From Mycetohabitans endofungorum (GTDB lineage Bacteria > Pseudomonadota > Gammaproteobacteria > Burkholderiales > Burkholderiaceae): a stretch of DNA of 64,000 bases. Made by a program: the position numbers and the translations under genes. The notes below the pieces were generated by a model. That model was not told the DNA's origin and made no database searches. It saw only the letters and a list, made by a program, of their open reading frames with translations. Positions within the stretch are counted from its first letter, which is position 1; each line of letters opens with the position of its first letter. Below, in pieces: positions 35,760 to 46,868 of this stretch. The stretch is taken from positions 25,515-89,514 of the forward strand of contig NZ_PRDW01000013.1 of assembly GCF_002927045.1 (NCBI RefSeq), written 5' to 3'.

Positions 35760-36692
35760 TCATTGCAGCGTCGGCGCTGGCCGATGCGCGAGCGCCGGCT
35801 CGCCGCCGCAAAAGAATGCTTCGGCGATCGCGATCTGCTCGTCGTGCACAAACGTAGGTGCATGGCCGACGCCGGCAATCTCGGCGGCCGACACTTGGCG
35901 GCCACGCTGCTGCATCGCCTCGACGGTCTCGCGCGACAACAGGTCGGACTGCTCGCCCCGCACCACCAGCGTAGGCCCTGAAATCGCCTCAAAGGCGCGC
36001 CACAACAACGCTTGGCCGCTACTCGCGAGTTCCGCCTTGCTGGCCTTGAACGGCACCGCGATGCGCGGGTCATAGTGCAGCACCCATGAGCCGGCATGAT
36101 GCCGCAGTAACGGCCGGTTCAACGCACGCCACTCGTCTGGCGTATGCGGACCGAACCCCGCCAAGATCGAGGCCAGATAATCGTACGCCTGCTGCTCGGT
36201 ATCGAACTTCGGCGCGTTGCCGACGTACTCGCCAATCCGGTGCAGCGCATCCGGCTCCAGCGTCGGCCCGACGTCGTTGAGCAGCAGCTTGCGCACCGGA
36301 CTGTTCGGCAGCCCGGCCAGCACCATGCCGATCATGCCGCCCATCGACGTGCCGAACCAATCCACGGTCTCGACATTCAGCCGGGCAATCAGCGTCACCA
36401 TATCCGACACGTACTGAGACAGTGCGTACTGCTGCGCATTGTCGAGCCAGTCGGACAACCCACGACCGGCGACATCGGGGCACACGACGCGAAAACGGTC
36501 CGCGAGGCGGCTGGCCAGCACATCGAAATCCCTGCCGGTACGGGTCAGGCCATGCGCGCACACCAGCACGCGCGGATTGGACGGGTCGCCCCATTCGGTG
36601 TAGGCGATCCGGTGCAGACCGGTGGGACTGATACAGCGCACGAAGCCCTGACGCGGCGTACACGGGTCGGGCAAAGCAGACGGAGCCGGCAT
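35760..36692 (-). CDS. Alpha/beta-fold hydrolase
   Basis: A 310-residue serine hydrolase. The oxyanion segment VLVCAHGLTRTGRDF, the nucleophile elbow GTSMGGMIG (Ser), the acid region VVRGEQSDLL (Asp) and the His in GVGHAPTFVHDEQIA make a complete catalytic triad. There is no signal peptide. The substrate is unknown; family members include esterases, lactonases and ring-cleavage-product hydrolases. It is preceded by the CoA-transferase genes and followed by the RidA gene, but gaps of about 50-150 bases leave operon membership open. Confidence 0.85.
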   Translation of the reverse strand: MPAPSALPDPCTPRQGFVRCISPTGLHRIAYTEWGDPSNPRVLVCAHGLTRTGRDFDVLASRLADRFRVVCPDVAGRGLSDWLDNAQQYALSQYVSDMVTLIARLNVETVDWFGTSMGGMIGMVLAGLPNSPVRKLLLNDVGPTLEPDALHRIGEYVGNAPKFDTEQQAYDYLASILAGFGPHTPDEWRALNRPLLRHHAGSWVLHYDPRIAVPFKASKAELASSGQALLWRAFEAISGPTLVVRGEQSDLLSRETVEAMQQRGRQVSAAEIAGVGHAPTFVHDEQIAIAEAFFCGGEPALAHRPAPTLQ

Positions 36693-36847
36693 CGACGTAT
36701 CCTGAAACGTAACGACTCAATTTTAGCGTGCTTTGTGCACGCAGCCCGCCGGCTCCGTGCACAATGGCCGATTGGCCGACGCCCACGCGGCCGCGATCCG
36801 CCGCAGTACTGCGGCGCGGGCGCACCGCGCCGCGGCTGTCGTCCAGA

Positions 36848-37489
<642 letters not shown>

Positions 37490-37508
37490 TTCAGTCTCCT
37501 TTGCGCGC

Positions 37509-38207
37509 TTATTTTTGGCGCACGACGCGTTGTTCGATGCGCTTTTCCGGGTGGGCATTGAGCACCAGCCGTTGCACGAAGATGCCGGGCGTATGGATCG
37601 CATCCGGGTCGAGTTCGCCGGTCTCGACGATCTCCTCGACTTCAGCGACCGTGATCCGGCCCGCCATCGCACACATCGGATTGAAGTTGCGCGCGGTACG
37701 GCGATAGATCAGATTGCCCGCCTTGTCGGCCTTCCAAGCCTTGACGAGCGCGACATCGGCGGTCAATGAGCGCTCGAGCACGTAGTGGTTGTCGCCGAAC
37801 TGCCGCGTCTCCTTGCCTTCGGCGATCACCGTGCCGTAACCGGTATTGGTGAAGAAGGCCGGAATGCCGGCGCCACCGGCGCGCAACTTCTCGGCCAGCG
37901 TGCCTTGCGGCGTGAACTCCAGTTCCAATTCGCCTGCTAGGTATTGGCGCTCGAACTCTTTGTTCTCGCCCACGTACGACGAGATCATCTTCTTAATCTG
38001 TCGCGTTTCAAGCAGCAGGCCCAGTCCGAACCCATCCACGCCCGCATTGTTGCTGATACAGGTGATGCCCCTGACGCCCGAATCGCGCAGCGCGGCGATG
38101 AGCGCCTCGGGGATCCCGCACAGGCCGAAACCGCCAACCGCGAACTTCTGGCCGTCCTTGACGATGTCCGCCAGCGCCGCCTGGGCGCTCGGATAAAGCT
38201 TGTTCAT
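37509..38207 (-). CDS. scoA: 3-oxoacid CoA-transferase subunit A
   Basis: A 232-residue alpha subunit partner of ScoB. It begins [20 protein letters not shown] and has [40 protein letters not shown] and [18 protein letters not shown], as in the family. ATG 38207 fits the AGGGACAGCG ribosome region upstream. The pair is transcribed as a unit on the minus strand, and together they allow growth on acetoacetate or poly-hydroxybutyrate breakdown products. Confidence 0.95.
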   Translation of the reverse strand: MNKLYPSAQAALADIVKDGQKFAVGGFGLCGIPEALIAALRDSGVRGITCISNNAGVDGFGLGLLLETRQIKKMISSYVGENKEFERQYLAGELELEFTPQGTLAEKLRAGGAGIPAFFTNTGYGTVIAEGKETRQFGDNHYVLERSLTADVALVKAWKADKAGNLIYRRTARNFNPMCAMAGRITVAEVEEIVETGELDPDAIHTPGIFVQRLVLNAHPEKRIEQRVVRQK

Positions 38208-38434
38208 GTCGCTGTCCCTTCCTCTATGGATGTCCCGCTTCGGTGCGGGTGCTACGCCGGGTCCGGTGCTACGGCCGCGGCACGACGCCAAATCGGGTGC
38301 GCTAAGGTTACGCTGAGCGGATGTTACGGCACAATACGCAAAAGTACATCAGCACCGCACGGAACCGTCGTCGGTACCGTGCGCGGCGGCTGTGGCGCTC
38401 GCCGCGGCATGCCGGCGTACGTGGCCGACAACCG

Positions 38435-38827
38435 ATGCTTAAACTAGCTTACCAAACTGCGTTCCATCTCGCGTCGATCGGCCTCGTGCTGTCGCGCGAG
38501 CGCGTGATCGAGGATTGCAACGAGCAGCTGTGTGCGATCTTCCGGCAGACGCGCGGATCGCTGATCGGCCGCTCGCTGGACCGGCTAGCGCCACATGGCA
38601 CTGGCGTCTGGACGTTCGAAGAATTGAGCGAGACGCGCCGCGTAGCCATCGAACTGACGCCGCGCGAGCGCGAGATCGCCGCGTAATGGGTCATGGGGAA
38701 GACCAGCAAGCAAATCGGCCGCGCACTGGACATCAGCTCGCGCACCGTCGACATCTAACGCGCCCAACTGATGCACAAGTACGGCACCGGCAACGCGACT
38801 AAACTAGTCCAGCGGTTGCTCGGCTGA
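38435..38827 (+). pseudogene. PAS-LuxR regulator remnant with two stops
   Basis: The frame from ATG 38435 begins with a PAS-like segment (AFHLASIGLVLSRERVIEDC, then NEQLCAIFRQTRGSLIGRSL). The rest of the PAS fold is deleted, and the frame enters a LuxR helix-turn-helix: LTPREREIAA, stop, WVMGKTSKQIGRALDISSRT, VDI, stop, RAQLMHKYGT. The stops are at 38684 and about 38756. With the stops read through it would be 130 residues, well short of the 200 or more expected. It is inactive. Confidence 0.75.
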
Positions 38828-38932
38828 GCACACCGGGCGAATTGCCGATTGCTCCACGGGTCGAAAGCCGGCTGAGTGGCGCGCGTCCCCTGAACACAGG
38901 TAGCGCGCGGGGGCTCGCCCCACCCAGCGCGA

Positions 38933-39346
38933 CTACTCGAGCGCTGCGAGCAGCGCCTTGGGCAATGGCACCGACTTGCCCGCGTCGTAATCGACCCAAA
39001 CGATCTTTGCGCCCCCTTGCGCGATAAGCTCGTTGGGTGCGTCGGTGCGCGTCAATTCGAAGCGCGAGTCCAGGCTGCTGCGTCCCGGCTTACCGACCCG
39101 CATCGTACCCCGTACGTCACCTGGATAGCGCAGCTGGCGCAGAAAATTCATGTGCGCGCTCACGATCACCGGGCCACACCCGTTCTCATCCGGCACAGGC
39201 AAGCTTAACGTCTCGAACCACGAGACCCGCACCTGTTCCATATAACGGAAATAGACGACGTTGTTCACGTGCTGAAACGCGTCCATGTCCCCCCAGCGGA
39301 TCGGCAACACCATCTCGAACGCGTGGCGATACACGTCGGAAGACAT
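38933..39346 (-). CDS. Hotdog-fold acyl-CoA thioesterase (YbgC/4HBT type)
   Basis: A 137-residue hotdog-fold protein. The active-site block RWGDMDAFQHVNNVVYFRYM has the conserved Asp and the HVNN signature. It would hydrolyse acyl-CoA thioesters. Its ATG overlaps the stop of the upstream SDR gene (TGATG), so the two are translationally coupled and probably act on the same acyl-CoA or ketone pathway. The substrate is unknown. Confidence 0.88.
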   Translation of the reverse strand: MSSDVYRHAFEMVLPIRWGDMDAFQHVNNVVYFRYMEQVRVSWFETLSLPVPDENGCGPVIVSAHMNFLRQLRYPGDVRGTMRVGKPGRSSLDSRFELTRTDAPNELIAQGGAKIVWVDYDAGKSVPLPKALLAALE

Positions 39347-40128
39347 CAGACTAACCCCAATCCGTCATCGGCGGCCATCACCGAGCCGTTGATGAATTGC
39401 GACTCGTCGGCCGCGAGCAGCAACAACAACCCGTCCAGGTCCTCCGGCGTGCCGATCCGCTTGCGCGGCAGCATCGCGAGCAGCTTCTGCCCGTGCTCCG
39501 TGGACCACTGATGGTGGTTGGGCTCTGTATCGATGTAACCGGGGCAGATCGCATTGACATTGATGCCATGACGTCCCCACTCGAGCGCCATCGCCTTGGT
39601 CATATGCACGACGGCGGCCTTGCTCATTGCGTACAGTCCAATTTGCGGCGACGCACGCAGGCCGGCAACCGATGCAATGTTGATGATCCGGTAGCATGGC
39701 TTCGCGCCCGCTGCGCCATTGCCCCGCATAATCATGCGCTTGGCGACCTCTTGCGCCACGAAAAATGCGCCGCGCGTGTTGGTGCCAAACACGTATTCGA
39801 AGTCGGTTGGTGTCACGTCGGCCAGCTTCTGCGTCGTCGATACGCCGGAATTATTGACCAGGATATCAATCGTGCCCGCTTCGGTTTCGGCGTGCGCGAC
39901 CGCAGCCTTGATGCTGCCATAGTCGGTCACGTCCAGCGCGACCACGTGCGCCGCGCCTCCTGACGCCTCGATCTCGGCGCGCAGCTCCTTTAGACGCTCG
40001 GTGCGGCGGCTCGCCAGCACCACTTTCGCGCCCGCGCCCGACAGCACCTGCGCGAAACGCTTGCCCAGGCCGCTCGACGCGCCGGTGATCAGCGCGACCT
40101 TGCCTTCAAGATTGATCGAACGACCCAT
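39346..40128 (-). CDS. SDR-family NAD(P)-dependent oxidoreductase
   Basis: A 260-residue classical SDR. GASSGLGKRFAQVL binds the cofactor, NNSGVSTTQKL is the structural motif, Ser lies in INIASVAGLR and YAMSK holds the catalytic Tyr and Lys. CPGYIDTEPNHHQW is typical of the fabG-like/3-hydroxyacyl-CoA group. ATG 40128 is chosen because the conserved GRSINLEGK start is there. It is cotranscribed with the thioesterase and divergent from the ETF-QO gene, suggesting a fatty-acid oxidation context. Confidence 0.88.
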   Translation of the reverse strand: MGRSINLEGKVALITGASSGLGKRFAQVLSGAGAKVVLASRRTERLKELRAEIEASGGAAHVVALDVTDYGSIKAAVAHAETEAGTIDILVNNSGVSTTQKLADVTPTDFEYVFGTNTRGAFFVAQEVAKRMIMRGNGAAGAKPCYRIINIASVAGLRASPQIGLYAMSKAAVVHMTKAMALEWGRHGINVNAICPGYIDTEPNHHQWSTEHGQKLLAMLPRKRIGTPEDLDGLLLLLAADESQFINGSVMAADDGLGLV

Positions 40129-40160
40129 TGGAATTCCTTGTTCAGGTGGATAGAACAGAC

Positions 40161-40183
40161 CGTATCGCACGATGCGCGATACG
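40161..40183. promoter_or_regulatory. Inverted repeat between the SDR and ETF-QO genes
   Basis: CGTATCGC-N7-GCGATACG is a perfect 8-bp dyad in the shared divergent promoter region. A second short palindrome ACGATCGT follows at about 40197-40206. Both look like operator sites for a TetR- or GntR-type regulator of fatty-acid metabolism, but no regulator gene is adjacent. Confidence 0.55.
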
Positions 40184-40293
40184 TTATCATAAATAGAACG
40201 ATCGTGCTAATTCACCGTCCTTTGGTTGCGGCCCCCGGTCGCTTCCCGGACAATGGCACCCGACTAAAACGCATTCTAACGGAGAGGACATTA

Positions 40294-41967
40294 ATGACCC
40301 CGCAAAGCTGGATCGAGCAGTACGGACCACGCGAGTCGATGGAGTACGACGTGGTGGTGGTGGGCGGCGGGCCGGCGGGGCTGTCGGCGGCGATCCGGCT
40401 CAAGCAGCGGGCGGCGGAGCAAGGGGTGGAGCTGGCGGTGTGCGTGCTGGAGAAGGGCTCGGAGATTGGCGCGCACATTGTGTCGGGAGCGGTGATGGAC
40501 CCGCGCGCGCTGGACGAGCTGATTCCGCAGTGGCGTGAGCGCGGTGCGCCGCTGACGGTGCCGGTGGTAGAGGACCGGTTCTTGTTTCTGAGCCGCACGG
40601 GGACGCTGAAGACGCCAAACTGGGCGCTGCCAGAGAACTTCAAGAACCACGGCAACTACGTGGTGAGCCTGGGCAACGTGACGCGCTGGCTGGGCCAGCA
40701 GGCCGAGGCGCTGGGGGTGGAGATCTTCCCGGGCTTTGCCGCGGCCGAGGTATTGTACGACGAGCGCGGCGCGGTGCGCGGGGTGGCCACCGGCACCCTG
40801 GGGGTGGGCAAGGATGGCCAGCCCACGGAGCACTTCCAGCTGGGCATGGCGCTGCACGCGAAGTACACGCTGTTCTGCGAGGGCGCGCGCGGGCACCTGG
40901 GGCGGCAGTTGCAGGAGCGCTTTGGGCTGCGCGAGGGGGTGGATCCGCAGGTATACGGCATCGGCATCAAGGAGCTGTGGGAGGTGGAGCCGGCGCGGCA
41001 CAAGCCGGGGCTGGTGATCCACACGGCGGGCTGGCCGCTGGATGCGAAGACTTACGGCGGCTCGTTCCTGTACCACCTGGACAACCATCAGGTGGCAGTG
41101 GGGTTCGTGGTGGGGCTGGGCTATGAAAACCCATACCTGTCACCGTTCGAGGAGTTCCAGCGCTACAAGACGCATCCGGCGATCCGCGCGTTCCTGGAAG
41201 GGGGCAAGCGGGTCTCGTACGGGGCGCGCGCGATCACCGCGGGCGGGCTGATGTCGCTGCCCAAACTCACGTTTGCGGGCGGGGCGCTGGTGGGGGACGA
41301 GGCGGGATTTTTGAACGCCTCGCGCATCAAGGGCAGCCATGCGGCGATCAAGACCGGGATGCTGGCCGCCGAGGCGGCGTTCGAGGCGTTGCAAGCAGGC
41401 CGTGCGCACGATAATCTGCTCGCGTACCCGCAGGCGTTCGAACGCTCGTGGCTGCACGAGGAACTGTACCGGGCGCGCAACTTCAAGCAGTGGATGAGCA
41501 AGGGGCTGTATGTAGGCTCGCCGATGGTGTTCATCGAGCAGAAGCTGTTGGGCGGGCGCGTGCCGTGGACGCTGCATCACCGGCATGCGGATCACGAGCG
41601 GCTCAAGCCGGCGTCGCAGTGCCAACCGATCGCGTACCCGAAGCCGGACGGCAAACTCACGTTCGACCGGCTCTCGTCGGTGTTCATCTCGAACACGAAT
41701 CACGAGGAAAATCAGCCGGCGCACCTGACGCTCAAGGACGCTAGCGTGCCGGTGCGCATCAACCTACACGAGTACGCGGGCCCGGAGAGCCGCTACTGTC
41801 CGGCGGCGGTGTACGAGTTCGTGCGCGAGGAAGGTGGCGGCGAGCGGCTAGTGATCAACGCGCAGAACTGTGTGCACTGCAAGAGCTGCGACATCAAGGA
41901 TCCGACGCAAAACATCGTATGGGTCACGCCCGAGGGCGGCGGTGGCCCCAACTACCCGAACATGTGA
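40294..41967 (+). CDS. etfQO: Electron-transfer flavoprotein-ubiquinone oxidoreductase
   Basis: A 557-residue membrane-associated flavoprotein that passes electrons from ETF to ubiquinone. It has the FAD motif YDVVVVGGGPAGLSAAIRLK and the family block GASYGARAITAGGLMSLPKL region (VSYGARAITAGG). The C-terminal 4Fe-4S ferredoxin-like end holds CPAAVYEF and NCVHCKSCDIKDPTQNIVWV. ATG 40294 is chosen because homology starts at MTPQSWIEQYGPRE. Codon use is markedly richer in G at third positions than the neighbouring genes. It serves beta-oxidation and branched-chain amino-acid breakdown. Confidence 0.95.
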   Translation: MTPQSWIEQYGPRESMEYDVVVVGGGPAGLSAAIRLKQRAAEQGVELAVCVLEKGSEIGAHIVSGAVMDPRALDELIPQWRERGAPLTVPVVEDRFLFLSRTGTLKTPNWALPENFKNHGNYVVSLGNVTRWLGQQAEALGVEIFPGFAAAEVLYDERGAVRGVATGTLGVGKDGQPTEHFQLGMALHAKYTLFCEGARGHLGRQLQERFGLREGVDPQVYGIGIKELWEVEPARHKPGLVIHTAGWPLDAKTYGGSFLYHLDNHQVAVGFVVGLGYENPYLSPFEEFQRYKTHPAIRAFLEGGKRVSYGARAITAGGLMSLPKLTFAGGALVGDEAGFLNASRIKGSHAAIKTGMLAAEAAFEALQAGRAHDNLLAYPQAFERSWLHEELYRARNFKQWMSKGLYVGSPMVFIEQKLLGGRVPWTLHHRHADHERLKPASQCQPIAYPKPDGKLTFDRLSSVFISNTNHEENQPAHLTLKDASVPVRINLHEYAGPESRYCPAAVYEFVREEGGGERLVINAQNCVHCKSCDIKDPTQNIVWVTPEGGGGPNYPNM

Positions 41968-42022
41968 CGCCACCCAACGGCGCACGACGCGGCGCCGTCG
42001 CCCACCGGGGCACACTCCGAAA

Positions 42023-43129
42023 TCACGCGCCCGGGGGGCGCGCGGCGATCGTCGGCGTCGACGTCTTGACGTCTGTGCACTGCGCGCGGTGCCGCAGCGC
42101 ATGGTCCATCAGCACCAGCGCAAGCATCGCTTCAGCAATCGGTGTCGCTCGGACCCCGACACACGGGTCATGGCGTCCGAACGTCTCGACCATCACGGGC
42201 TCGCCGACCTTGTCGATCGAACGACGCGGCGTGCGAATGCTCGAGGTCGGCTTGATCGCGATCGACACGACGATGTCCTGGCCGGTCGAAATGCCGCCGA
42301 GCACGCCGCCGGCATTGTTGCCCGCGAAGCCGGCAGGCGTCAGTTCGTCACCGTGCAGCGAGCCACGCTGGCGCACGCTGTCGAATCCGGCGCCAATCTC
42401 TACGCCCTTCACCGCATTGATCCCCATCATCGCATAGGCGATGTCCGCATCCAGCTTGTCGAACAACGGCTCGCCCCATCCGAGCGGCACGCCGGAGGCG
42501 GTCACCGAGATCCGGGCGCCGATCGAGTCGCCGTCCTTGCGCAACGTATCCATATAGGCCTCGAGCTGCGGCACGATTTGCGCATTCGGTGCGAAAAAGG
42601 GATTGTCAGCCACATGCGCCCAATCGACGAACGGGATGTCGATTTCACCCAACGCGCTCATGTAGCCGCGCACTTGGACACCGAAGCGCTCCCGCAGCCA
42701 TTTCTTCGCCACCGCCCCTGCCGCGACATTCGGCGCAGTCAGCCGCGCGGACGCGCGTCCGCCTCCACGGTAATCGCGCACACCATATTTTTGCCAATAT
42801 GTATAGTCCGCATGGCCGGGCCGGAAAGTTTCCGCGATGTTGCCGTAATCCTTGCTGCGCTGGTCCGTATTGCGGATCAGCAACGCGATCGGCGTGCCGG
42901 TCGTCACGCCGTCGAACACGCCCGATAGGATCTCCACCCGGTCGTCCTCCTGGCGTTGCGTCACGTGGCGCGACGTGCCCGGCTTGCGGCGATCGAGCTC
43001 CATCTGTATATCAGCCTCGGCCAGCGCCAGTCCTGGCGGACAGCCGTCGATCACGCAGCCGATGGCCGGACCGTGCGACTCCCCGAAAGTCGTCACCGTG
43101 AAAAGCGTACCGAAAGTGTTGCCCGACAT
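42023..43129 (-). CDS. aroC: Chorismate synthase
   Basis: A 368-residue FMN-dependent enzyme that makes chorismate from EPSP, the last shared step in aromatic synthesis. Diagnostic sequences are [60 protein letters not shown] and [23 protein letters not shown] 43129 matches the conserved [19 protein letters not shown] start; an in-frame ATG 8 codons upstream is less likely. It is followed by a broken MFS gene on the same strand in the upstream region. Confidence 0.97.
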   Translation of the reverse strand: MSGNTFGTLFTVTTFGESHGPAIGCVIDGCPPGLALAEADIQMELDRRKPGTSRHVTQRQEDDRVEILSGVFDGVTTGTPIALLIRNTDQRSKDYGNIAETFRPGHADYTYWQKYGVRDYRGGGRASARLTAPNVAAGAVAKKWLRERFGVQVRGYMSALGEIDIPFVDWAHVADNPFFAPNAQIVPQLEAYMDTLRKDGDSIGARISVTASGVPLGWGEPLFDKLDADIAYAMMGINAVKGVEIGAGFDSVRQRGSLHGDELTPAGFAGNNAGGVLGGISTGQDIVVSIAIKPTSSIRTPRRSIDKVGEPVMVETFGRHDPCVGVRATPIAEAMLALVLMDHALRHRAQCTDVKTSTPTIAARPPGA

Positions 43130-43160
43130 GCTGGTTGCCCGAAAATTGCTCAAACTATCA

Positions 43161-43340
43161 TTATGCCAGTGCTGTCACGGCGCGCACCGCGGCAACAAAG
43201 GTGCCCATCTCGAGGAACTGTGCGCAGAAAAACGGGGCGAAGCAGCGCTCGCGCAACAGCGTGAACTGCAACGATGGCGCGCTGGCCTCGCGCGCCGTGA
43301 CGCAGATGGACGGCTTGGTGTGCGACGAAGCCTGGGTCAT
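43161..43340 (-). pseudogene. MFS transporter remnant upstream of aroC
   Basis: ATG 43340 opens a 59-residue frame whose first 45 residues (ending LLRERCFAPFFCAQFL) match the N-terminal start of MFS lysophospholipid-transporter-like proteins (LLRERRFAPFFxxQFLGAFN). The frame then departs after QFL and ends with [16 protein letters not shown], which may be the original C-terminus. The roughly 1.1 kb in between is missing. An MFS gene sits upstream of aroC in related genomes, so a simple internal deletion is likely. Confidence 0.6.
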
Positions 43341-43420
43341 GCGGATCAGAAAACACGCGTGACAACGCGCGCTCCGTTGCAGGATTCGGCAGCTGGCCGT
43401 ACGCCGGCCCCACCACGGCT

Positions 43421-43879
43421 TTAGCGCGCTTCGCGCGCCCCTTCATCCTCCGGCCAATCGCGGATATAAGCTTTAAGCATCCGGTTCTCGAACCCCTGCT
43501 CCTCGACCACCGCCTTGGCCACGTCATAGAATGAGATCACACCCATCAGCATGCGTTTTTCCATTACGGGCAAATAACGCGCGTGGCGCTCGAGCATCAT
43601 GCGCCGCACCTCGTTGACATCTGTCTCCGGCGTACAAATGAGCGGATGATCATCCATCACCTTGCGAATCGTCACGGCACCGACTGAACCGCCGTGGTCG
43701 CGCAACGTCAGAATGATCTCGCGGAACGTCAGCATGCCGACCAGATCACCGAATTCGATGACGACCAGCGAGCCGATGTCGTGCTCGGCCATCGTCTGAA
43801 TCGCTTCGTGCAACAGCGTATCGGGCGTGACGGTGTAGAGGGTATTGCCCTTGACCTTCAGGATGTCGCTGACTCGCAT
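43421..43879 (-). CDS. CBS-domain pair protein
   Basis: A 152-residue protein made of two CBS domains (VTPDTLLHEAIQTMAEHDIG; then ICTPETDVNEVRRMMLERHA) joined by a short linker. CBS pairs bind adenosyl ligands such as AMP, ATP or SAM and regulate partner proteins. No catalytic domain is attached. ATG 43879 has GGAGGAGG eight bases upstream; the longer frame has no ribosome site. It is monocistronic. Confidence 0.9.
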   Translation of the reverse strand: MRVSDILKVKGNTLYTVTPDTLLHEAIQTMAEHDIGSLVVIEFGDLVGMLTFREIILTLRDHGGSVGAVTIRKVMDDHPLICTPETDVNEVRRMMLERHARYLPVMEKRMLMGVISFYDVAKAVVEEQGFENRMLKAYIRDWPEDEGAREAR

Positions 43880-44016
43880 GGCCTCCTCCTTGCACTGCGC
43901 GGCTTTGTGCACCGATCGTAGCGGAAAGACCGGTAAAAGGAAAGCATACCGCAGCGGCACACCACACGCTCGCGCCTCGATGCTACGATACCGGCGCGCC
44001 CCCTCGGCACACACGC

Positions 44017-44160
44017 TGCTGGACACCGTGTCGGCCTACCCCGTCGTGCTGGTCGGCCATAGCATGCGCTCGCTGATCGTACTGCTGGCCGCCTCGCGGG
44101 CCGCACGGATACGTGCATGGGCGCTCGTGGCCACCGCCTATCCGATAACAGTCTCGGCCG
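44017..44160 (+). pseudogene. Alpha/beta hydrolase fragment (RBBP9-like)
   Basis: A plus-strand segment reads LLDTVSAYPVVLVGHSMRSL then IVLLAASRAARIRAWALVAT, the nucleophile-elbow region (GHSM) of an alpha/beta hydrolase. No start, oxyanion region or catalytic His is present. It ends where the Mpo1-like fragment begins, so two gene remnants have been joined by deletion. Confidence 0.5.
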
Positions 44161-44164
44161 CGTT

Positions 44165-44407
44165 AACCAGGTCTGCCAGCGGCTGCACTTCATCGGCTCG
44201 CTCGGCGTAATCGGCTGTGTCGCGATGGCGGTCACGGCCAGTGACTGGACATGGCTGCCGGCAGCGGTCATGTCCGGCTATGGCTTCGCGTGGATGGGCC
44301 ACTTTTTTCAAAAAAACTGACCCGCGACGTTCAAGCACTCGATCTACAGCCTGATCGGCAATTAGGTGATATTCAACGACATCTGCGCCGGAAGCATCCC
44401 GCTGTGA
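44165..44407 (+). pseudogene. Mpo1/DUF962-family membrane protein remnant
   Basis: The frame reads QVCQRLHFIGSLGVIGCVAM, SGYGFAWMGHFFQKN, stop, PATFKHSIYSLIGN, stop, VIFNDICAGSIPL, stop, matching the Mpo1-like (YGL010w/DUF962) 2-hydroxy-fatty-acid dioxygenase family. The first half with the initial HxxNxxxR region is missing, and two in-frame stops (about 44319 and 44362) interrupt the rest. The gene is inactive. Confidence 0.75.
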
Positions 44408-44438
44408 GCTCAGCCACGCCGCCGGTGGCGGTTGCGCA

Positions 44439-45788
44439 CTAAACGGCCGCCACCGGCGAGGCGCGCCCGCTGTTGGCCCGCTCGGCTTGAGCGCCGCGAC
44501 GGCGGCGCGCGGCCAACAACGCGGCGAGCGGCACATCCAGGCCGCGATGGTCGAGCGCAGCGAGCAGCGTCGGGCCATCGACGTGCGCGGTGTCGAAATT
44601 GAGTTGATAAGTGAACTCGTTACGATCGATGACGAACAATTGATAGAGTTGGCGCAGGCTCGCGTGCCGCGGATTCACTAAAAGCACATAGCGATCTGGA
44701 TCACGCTCGCGCCGTATCCGGGCAACCCAGTCGATTGCCTCGAGCTTGTCCAGCAGTCGGGCAGCTGTCTGCAACCCGCAGCGCTGCAACTGCGCAAGTT
44801 CATGCAGCGTGTAGCCGGCACGGCCCGCATCGCGGGCGTCGTTGAGCCACGCAAGCAGCTCCAGTGCATCGAGCAGGTCGCTGCCTGCGTAATCAACGCG
44901 ATGAAAATGCCCAAGCCGGATCTCTGGCAATGCGGACGTCAACATCGCGCCGAACAGCGTGATTAACCAACTCAGGTAAACCCACAGCAGAAAAATCGGG
45001 ATTGTCGCAAATGCGCCATACACGGCCGTATAGGTCGGAATGCGCCGGATATAGAGCCCGAAGCCTCGCTTGGCAAGCTCAAACGCGATCGCCGCACACA
45101 GCCCGCCAATGAGCGCGTCGCGCCACGCCACCTGGCAGTTCGGTAAATAGACGTACGATAGCGTGAATGCCAGTACCGACAGCGTCAGCACCGCGCCGGT
45201 CAGCGCCCATTCGACGAACGTCGGCATCACGCGCGACGCGGCGCTCGATGCCGCGCTGGCTGCGCCGGCCACGTTGGCGACCGTGTTGGCAAGCATCGAG
45301 TGCGTGAGCAGGTAGGACGATACCGATAGGCTCACGCCGATCAGCAGCGGCCCCAACGTGATCACTGCCCAATACACCAGGATGCGCTGCGCAAGCGGCC
45401 GCGACTTACGTACGCGCCAGATCGTGTTGAACGCCGATTCGACGATCATCATCGTCATGACCGACGTAACCACGAGGGTAATCATCCCCACCGTCGTCAG
45501 CCCTTTCGCCTTTTCCGCAAACTGGTTCAGATATTTGAAGATTTGGCTGTTAATCTGCGCCGGCATCAGATGGTCGGCCAGGAAGCCCTGCAGCGACTGT
45601 TGGAATGACGCAAAGATCGGAAACGCGGTGAACAGCGCGAAGGCCACCGTCACCAGCGGCACCAGCGACAATACGGTCGTGAACGTGAGGCTGCCCGCCA
45701 CCTGCGGGATACGGTCCTCGGCGCTGCGAGTCGCGACAAAGCGCGCGAGCCGCTTCAGCGCATCCAGATCGATATCGAACTTCTTCAA
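44439..45788 (-). CDS. YihY/BrkB-family inner-membrane protein
   Basis: A 449-residue protein with six predicted transmembrane segments in the first 290 residues (for example VAGSLTFTTVLSLVPLVTVA and IPTYTAVYGAFATIPIFLLW). A soluble C-terminal domain of about 130 residues contains a winged-helix-like LAQLQRCGLQTAARLLDKLE. It belongs to the YihY family once annotated as ribonuclease BN in error; the function is unknown. The C-terminal extension is longer than in E. coli YihY (290 aa) but normal for Burkholderia. Confidence 0.85.
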   Translation of the reverse strand: MKKFDIDLDALKRLARFVATRSAEDRIPQVAGSLTFTTVLSLVPLVTVAFALFTAFPIFASFQQSLQGFLADHLMPAQINSQIFKYLNQFAEKAKGLTTVGMITLVVTSVMTMMIVESAFNTIWRVRKSRPLAQRILVYWAVITLGPLLIGVSLSVSSYLLTHSMLANTVANVAGAASAASSAASRVMPTFVEWALTGAVLTLSVLAFTLSYVYLPNCQVAWRDALIGGLCAAIAFELAKRGFGLYIRRIPTYTAVYGAFATIPIFLLWVYLSWLITLFGAMLTSALPEIRLGHFHRVDYAGSDLLDALELLAWLNDARDAGRAGYTLHELAQLQRCGLQTAARLLDKLEAIDWVARIRRERDPDRYVLLVNPRHASLRQLYQLFVIDRNEFTYQLNFDTAHVDGPTLLAALDHRGLDVPLAALLAARRRRGAQAERANSGRASPVAAV

Positions 45789-45819
45789 AGGTCAACCCTC
45801 CTTACGTCTTCTATAATAA

Positions 45820-46864
<1,045 letters not shown>

Positions 46865-46868
<4 letters not shown>

